Assembly (NCBI GenBank): GCA_007117055.1
Contig: SKHH01000020.1
Span: forward strand, 1-10,081
DNA from: Lishizhenia sp.
Lineage (GTDB): Bacteria; Bacteroidota; Bacteroidia; Flavobacteriales_D; Crocinitomicaceae
Length of the DNA stretch: 10,081 nucleotides
Direction: 5' to 3'
In this document: positions 6,607 through 10,081 of the stretch, piece after piece
Layout of the letters: each line of letters starts with the position of its first letter
Numbering within the stretch: position 1 is the stretch's first letter
Notes under the pieces: generated by a model
What the model was told of the DNA's origin: nothing
Databases searched by the model: none
The model's input: only the letters and a program-made list of their open reading frames with translations
Made by a program: the position numbers and the translations under genes

Positions 6607-7350
6607 ATGAGTTCAACAATTGAGGATAAATGGTTTGAAGAATGGTTTAATACAAAGTATTACCACATTTTATACAAAAACAGGGATCATCAAGAGGCCG
6701 AGGAGTTTATTCTGAAATTGTTGGATGAATTGCAGCTTCCTTCGGATGCGTATTGTTTAGATTTAGCATGTGGAAAAGGGCGACATGCTCGGTTTTTAAG
6801 TGAACAGGGTTTTAAAGTATGTGGTGTTGATTTATCTGAAAATAGCATTCAGTTTGCTTCTCAATGGTGTAATGATAATCTCTATTTTGATGTGCATGAC
6901 ATGCGGGAAGTTTATAAAAAAAATGCTTATGACGCTGTTTTCAATCTCTTTACCAGTTTTGGATATTTTGATAGCGATTCAGATAATTTACGTGTTTTAG
7001 ATTCTATTCATCAAATGCTTTGTGATAAAGGTATTCTTGTCATCGATTTTTTAAATGCTGAAAAGGTGGTTTCCAACTTGGTGAAAAGTGAGACCAAGTA
7101 TATAGATGGAGTTACTTTCAAGATTAAACGCTGGGTTGAAGATGGACATATTTACAAGCAAATCGACATTCATGATGAAGGAAAGGAGTTGAGCTTTACG
7201 GAGCGCGTTCAGGCTTTGTATCGTTCCGATTTTGAACGTATGTTGGAAGCGAAAAATTTTAGCGTAAAAAATGTTTTTGGGAGTCTTGATTTAGCACCTT
7301 TTCAGGATGCGACAAGTGACCGACTCGTAATTATTGCAGAGAAAAAATGA
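6607..7350 (+). CDS. Class I SAM-dependent methyltransferase
   Basis: A 247-residue soluble protein with a Rossmann-type SAM-binding fold. Motif I is LDLACGKGRHARFL (51-64), where GKG forms the SAM loop. The acidic end of strand 2 is Asp75 in GVDLSENS. An acidic/His patch DVHDM (95-99) fits the adenine-binding motif, and DAVFNLFTSFGYF (109-121) follows as the post-motif strand and helix. The start of the C-terminal half (about 130-147, with GILVIDFLN) follows the usual order, then a beta-rich substrate region to RLVIIAEKK at the end. The methyl acceptor (small molecule, lipid, protein or RNA) cannot be told from these motifs. The ATG at 6607 follows the promoter element closely. Its stop overlaps the start of the ZIP transporter gene (ATGA), so the two are likely translationally coupled. 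Confidence 0.87.
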   Translation: MSSTIEDKWFEEWFNTKYYHILYKNRDHQEAEEFILKLLDELQLPSDAYCLDLACGKGRHARFLSEQGFKVCGVDLSENSIQFASQWCNDNLYFDVHDMREVYKKNAYDAVFNLFTSFGYFDSDSDNLRVLDSIHQMLCDKGILVIDFLNAEKVVSNLVKSETKYIDGVTFKIKRWVEDGHIYKQIDIHDEGKELSFTERVQALYRSDFERMLEAKNFSVKNVFGSLDLAPFQDATSDRLVIIAEKK

Positions 7351-8135
7351 ACGAAATAGTTGGTGTATTTTTGCTTATGGCCTCTGTTATGATTGGAGGG
7401 TTTGTTGTTGTTTTTTTAGATAATATCAACAAAAGTTCGGTTACTAAACTACTTCTTTCCTTAAGTGGTGGTTTTTTGGTAGCCATTACTTTTATTCACT
7501 TTATTCCTGAAATTTATATTCATAATTCTTATAAAATAGGTTATTTTATTCTTTTAGGTTTTTTAATCCAGTTATTTCTGGAGTATTTCTCAGGAGGAAT
7601 TGAACATGGGCATATTCATGTGAAAAGCACTTCTGGCGCTGTTCCATGGAGTTTGTTTATTTCATTGAGTATTCATTCCATCATAGAAGGGATTCCACTA
7701 GAAGCTCAGTTTCACATAAATGAAATTGCAGAAACGATGGGTGAAGCGCATGTTCATGATCACGACCATGCTCATCACCACCATCACCATGGAGCGGCTT
7801 CGGGAGTAAAAGGACTGCTGTTAGGGGTTATTTTGCATAACATTCCTGTTGGTATTGCATTAATGACACTGCTACTCGCTAGTGGTTTTTCACGTGTAAA
7901 GGCGTGGATGGTGTTGTTTGCCTTTGCATTAATGGGACCGATAGGGGTGATGCTCGGTCACTTTGGAGCTGCTGCATATTTGATAGATTTGGAATTGCTG
8001 TTAGCTGTTGTTGTCGGAATGTTCTTGCACATTTCAACAACTATCATTTTTGAATCTTCCGAAAACCATAAGTTTAATACGGTGAAGTTAGTGAGTTTGC
8101 TTGTCGGAGTGGGGCTAGCTGTGATTACGGTGTAA
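7347..8135 (+). CDS. ZIP-family divalent metal (zinc) transporter
   Basis: A 262-residue inner-membrane protein with about eight hydrophobic helices, the usual size for a bacterial ZIP. The conserved transport motifs are present: HFIPE (51-55) in the third helix region, SIHSIIEGIP (108-117) with His110 and Glu114, and ILHNIPVGIAL (162-172) with His164 and Asn165, the pair that lines the binuclear metal site of ZIP proteins. Between these two helices lies a histidine-rich loop, HVHDHDHAHHHHHHG (135-149), a probable metal-sensing or capture loop. It likely brings Zn2+ (perhaps Fe2+ or Mn2+) into the cytoplasm; the exact metal cannot be read from the sequence. The start ATG overlaps the stop of the methyltransferase gene by four bases. 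No Zur or Fur-like operator was recognised upstream. Confidence 0.92.
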   Translation: MNEIVGVFLLMASVMIGGFVVVFLDNINKSSVTKLLLSLSGGFLVAITFIHFIPEIYIHNSYKIGYFILLGFLIQLFLEYFSGGIEHGHIHVKSTSGAVPWSLFISLSIHSIIEGIPLEAQFHINEIAETMGEAHVHDHDHAHHHHHHGAASGVKGLLLGVILHNIPVGIALMTLLLASGFSRVKAWMVLFAFALMGPIGVMLGHFGAAAYLIDLELLLAVVVGMFLHISTTIIFESSENHKFNTVKLVSLLVGVGLAVITV

Positions 8136-8222
8136 CTCTCAAACGTTATTTCCGTTTTGTATTAAAAACATACTTGTTTCTGCTCGAAGTTATTGGGTTT
8201 TTTGGATACATTACTTTCTGTG

Positions 8223-8253
8223 TTGTAGGAACTTAATTAAAACTCTATTTTTA
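8223..8253 (+). promoter_or_regulatory. Possible Bacteroidota promoter (TTG, 20 bases, TATTTTTA)
   Basis: TTG at 8223-8225 and TATTTTTA at 8246-8253 are separated by 20 bases, the spacing seen between Bacteroidota -33 (TTG) and -7 (TAnnTTTG) elements. The last base of the -7 element deviates (A for G), and the region is so AT-rich that a chance match is quite possible. The element ends 24 bases before the GTG at 8278. Confidence 0.3.
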
Positions 8254-8277
8254 CGCTAAATTATTAAATTAATATGC

Positions 8278-9009
8278 GTGAAAAAGATTTTAGAAGAGTT
8301 CATACCTGTTATTTTGGGAGCCTTGATTTTAACCTGTATTGCTTTTTATAACGGTTTTCCGTTGGTGTATTCAGATACAGGAACTTACATTCATAGTGGT
8401 GTAGAAAAAATCATTCCTTTTGATAGACCTATAACTTATGGGTTGTTTTTATTCTTTTTTAGTATGAAGACCTCTCTATGGTTTGTCGTTATTATTCAAA
8501 ATATAATTACCTCCTACTTGATTTTTCTTTTATTTAGAAAGTTAGAATTGAATAAAAGATACTTTTTTATCGGGATACTTTTTTTAACTTTTTGCTCTTC
8601 AATAGGCTGGTACAGTAATCAGCTGATGCCAGATTTTTTTGCTCCTATTGTATTGCTAGCAATACTCTTATTGCTATATTATAAATTTAATACCTGGAAT
8701 ACTTTTTTCATATCGTTAATTTTAATTTTTGGTTTAATTACTCATTTCTCTCACATGTTGATGGGAAGCTTTATGATTGTTTTTTATTTGTTTTTAAGAT
8801 ATATTCCAAAAGTTAATGTAACACAATACATAACGCTAAAAAGACTTTTGATTGTTGGAGGGCTAGTGTTTTCTTCTTGGATAATTTTACCCGTAATTAA
8901 CTATTCAGTAGAAAACAAATTTATTTTGTCGAAAGGAAGCCATGTTTTTCTTACAGCTCATTTAAATGATAAAGGTGTTCTTTATCCTCTTCTAAAAATA
9001 ATACTGTGA
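8278..9009 (+). pseudogene. Multi-pass membrane protein, N-terminal part of a frameshifted gene
   Basis: This 243-residue reading frame holds most of the membrane helices of a protein that continues in another frame. Hydrophobic helices lie at about 8-25, 54-87 (one or two), 94-112, 118-137, 142-175 (one or two) and 189-208. The first outside loop carries GFPLVYSDTGTYIHSG (26-41), with Asp33. An acidic residue in this place is typical of GT-C glycosyltransferases, but the match is only suggestive and I make no firm family call. A second motif, QLMPDFF (115-121), follows. The frame ends at a TGA (9007-9009) after an odd tail (LLKIIL). Removing one base near 9000 would continue in frame 2 to the stop at 9628 and give about 449 residues. 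The start is a GTG; the ATG at 8274 is in another frame and soon stops. The DNA is visibly more AT- and T-rich than the genes to its left. Confidence 0.7.
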
Positions 9010-9628
9010 TACTGAAAAGTTAGAGGGTTGCAAAATCTGCGAGTTTAAGGAGGAACTCCCTACATCAATTGATGACTTTATCTGGAAAGGAGAATTTTTT
9101 ACTGAAATAGGTGGGTGGGAAAATAGTAAGGAAGACTTTGATAAAATAATTTCTCTTTCTCTAAGGGATCCTAGATTTTTTGTGAGTAATGTTTTAAAGT
9201 CATTTTTATCAGGGACACGACAATTGGCTTATTTGAATGTGGGAGAAGGACTTACTGCGTATAATGAGGGTAGCGCTCCATACGGTCAAGTTCATTGGAG
9301 GTTTCGAAATGAATTGAATGACTATTTGAATAGCAAACAAAATAAATACAATGGAGTAAATTTAAATTTCGAATTCCTTACAATGATTCAATGGATTGTG
9401 ATTTTTTTATCGCTGATTTCTGTTGTTTATTTCTATTCTGATTCAAGGGTGTCAAAACCTGCTATATATTTTTTAACATTCATTTTAATCGGATTGTTAG
9501 TCAATGCATTGTGCACTGCAGGATTAAGTAGTCCTTATGAACGATATCAGTCAAGAGTTATATGGCTTCTTCCACTTATGATTTTTTGCTATTGGAGTGA
9601 TACAGTGAAAGATAAATGGTTGAAATAA
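9002..9628 (+). pseudogene. C-terminal part of the frameshifted membrane protein
   Basis: An open frame of 208 codons runs from just after a TAA at 8999-9001 to TAA at 9626-9628, without an internal stop. It contains no ATG or GTG before the GTG at 9182, so as an independent gene it could only start at 9182 and would have 148 residues. The 60 codons before that read as ordinary protein (EFKEELPTSIDDFIWKGEFF) and show this is the continuation of the upstream frame. It encodes a soluble loop with two Cys (GCKICEF), then a hydrophilic stretch, and three membrane helices near the end (QWIVIFLSLISVVYFY, a second around AIYFLTFILIGLLVNALC, and RVIWLLPLMIFCYW). The order is that of a membrane protein with a large extracytoplasmic domain between its N- and C-terminal helix bundles. 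The function is unknown. Confidence 0.65.
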
Positions 9629-9630
9629 AA

Positions 9631-9658
9631 AACCGCAAAAGAAACTTCCTTTGCGGTT
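9631..9658 (-). terminator. Intrinsic terminator of the M3 peptidase gene
   Basis: A perfect nine-base stem, AACCGCAAA at 9631-9639 and TTTGCGGTT at 9650-9658, has a 10-base loop. Read on the minus strand, the hairpin is followed by a T-rich stretch (TTTTATTTC), a good intrinsic terminator 22 bases after the stop of the minus-strand peptidase gene. On the plus strand the stem is followed by CTATTAG, so it would be weak there, though it may also stop the convergent membrane gene. Confidence 0.75.
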
Positions 9659-9680
9659 CTATTAGTACATGTAAAAAAAA

Positions 9681-10081
9681 CTAATTCAATCCTCTTTTTC
9701 GCAATAACGGTTTTATTGACGGCTCTTTTCCTCTAAAGTTTATGTATAACTCCATTGGATCTTTTGTTCCTCCCGTTTCAAGTATGTTTGTTCTAAATGC
9801 ATTTGCCATTTCTGAATCAAATAGCGATGTTTCTTTAAACGCTTCGTAGGCATCTGTATCTAGTACTCCAGACCAAATATAGCTGTAATAACCCGCTGAA
9901 TATCCGCCGGCAAATATATGGTTGAAATATGTACTTCTGTAACGTGGAATAATTTCACCAATTAAGCCAATTTCATTCATTGCATTTGTTTCAAAATCAG
10001 CTACGCTACCATCAATATCTTCTGTGATTGTGTGAAAAGCCATATCTAACAAAGAAGCAGCTAAATATTCCGTAGTCGCAA
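9681..10081 (-). CDS. M3-family metallo-oligopeptidase, C-terminal part (Dcp/OpdA-like), cut by the window edge
   Basis: The reading frame is open to the right edge; about 133 residues of the C-terminus are inside the window. The start codon and the HEXXH zinc site lie outside. Recognised features are the helix ATTEYLAASLLDMAFHTI, the Tyr/Gly-rich substrate-binding segment GGYSAGYYSYIWSGVLDTDA, and the end FRGKEPSIKPLLRKRGLN. These match the C-terminal lobe of peptidyl-dipeptidase Dcp and oligopeptidase A, zinc enzymes of the M3 family that degrade short peptides. The SAGYY tyrosines lie in the region that contacts substrate in this family. Whether it acts in the cytoplasm or the periplasm depends on the N-terminus, which is missing here. 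The hairpin at 9631-9658 follows its stop. Confidence 0.88.
   Translation of the reverse strand, partial: ATTEYLAASLLDMAFHTITEDIDGSVADFETNAMNEIGLIGEIIPRYRSTYFNHIFAGGYSAGYYSYIWSGVLDTDAYEAFKETSLFDSEMANAFRTNILETGGTKDPMELYINFRGKEPSIKPLLRKRGLN

Noticed and set aside
6800..7000. Plus-strand open frame in another phase of the methyltransferase gene
   Set aside because: It overlaps the SAM-binding motifs in the true frame; the hydrophobic product is an out-of-frame artefact.
7750..7793. Repetitive CAT/CAC stretch resembling a short tandem repeat
   Set aside because: It is in-frame coding sequence for the His-rich loop of the ZIP transporter, not a separate repeat or CRISPR unit.
8141..8157. Small hairpin AAACG/CGTTT after the ZIP gene
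   Set aside because: Only five AT-rich pairs and no proper T-run after it; too weak to call a terminator.
8274..8351. 25-residue open frame starting at an ATG just before the GTG of the membrane gene
   Set aside because: It could be read as a leader peptide, but it has no attenuator features and overlaps the membrane protein frame. It is most likely chance.

Overview
The window looks like a chromosomal stretch from a member of the Bacteroidota, most likely the Flavobacteriia/Flavobacteriales. The sequence clues are promoter elements of the Bacteroidota type (TAnnTTTG) just before three genes, the near absence of Shine-Dalgarno sequences, AT-rich DNA, and families common in that group: a rhomboid with a Bacteroidota-type C-terminal tail, a membrane-anchored endonuclease/exonuclease/phosphatase protein, and a small PRYYDxxKE-type membrane protein beside mutL. 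The genus cannot be told from the sequence alone.

Layout. Positions 1-459 (+) hold the end of an unrecognised soluble protein, possibly cut by the window edge. It converges on a minus-strand gene (469-1353) for a SirB1-like, transglutaminase-fold protein that seems to lack catalytic residues. Next is a five-gene minus-strand operon, read from 6428 down to 1470: a small one-helix membrane protein, MutL, two different rhomboid proteases in tandem, and a membrane-anchored EEP-family hydrolase. The gaps are only 3-23 bases, and a hairpin near 1404-1433 may end the transcript. A 178-base divergent region (6429-6606) carries a promoter element on each strand. Rightward from it run a SAM-dependent methyltransferase and a ZIP-family metal transporter, which overlap by four bases (ATGA). 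After a 142-base gap comes a multi-pass membrane protein gene (8278-9628), interrupted by an apparent single-base frameshift near 9000. A hairpin at 9631-9658 separates it from the C-terminal part of an M3-family oligopeptidase on the minus strand, which runs off the right edge.

Function. The operon combines DNA mismatch repair (MutL) with membrane proteins that have no obvious biochemical link to it; this is probably a conserved neighbourhood rather than one pathway. The MutL C-terminal domain lacks the canonical nuclease motifs. Most of the window is ordinary housekeeping and accessory chromosome, and I see no mobile element, CRISPR array, RNA gene or convincing new defence system. The points most worth a second look are the frameshifted membrane gene, the apparently leaderless promoter-start arrangement shared by two genes, and the degenerate MutL endonuclease site.
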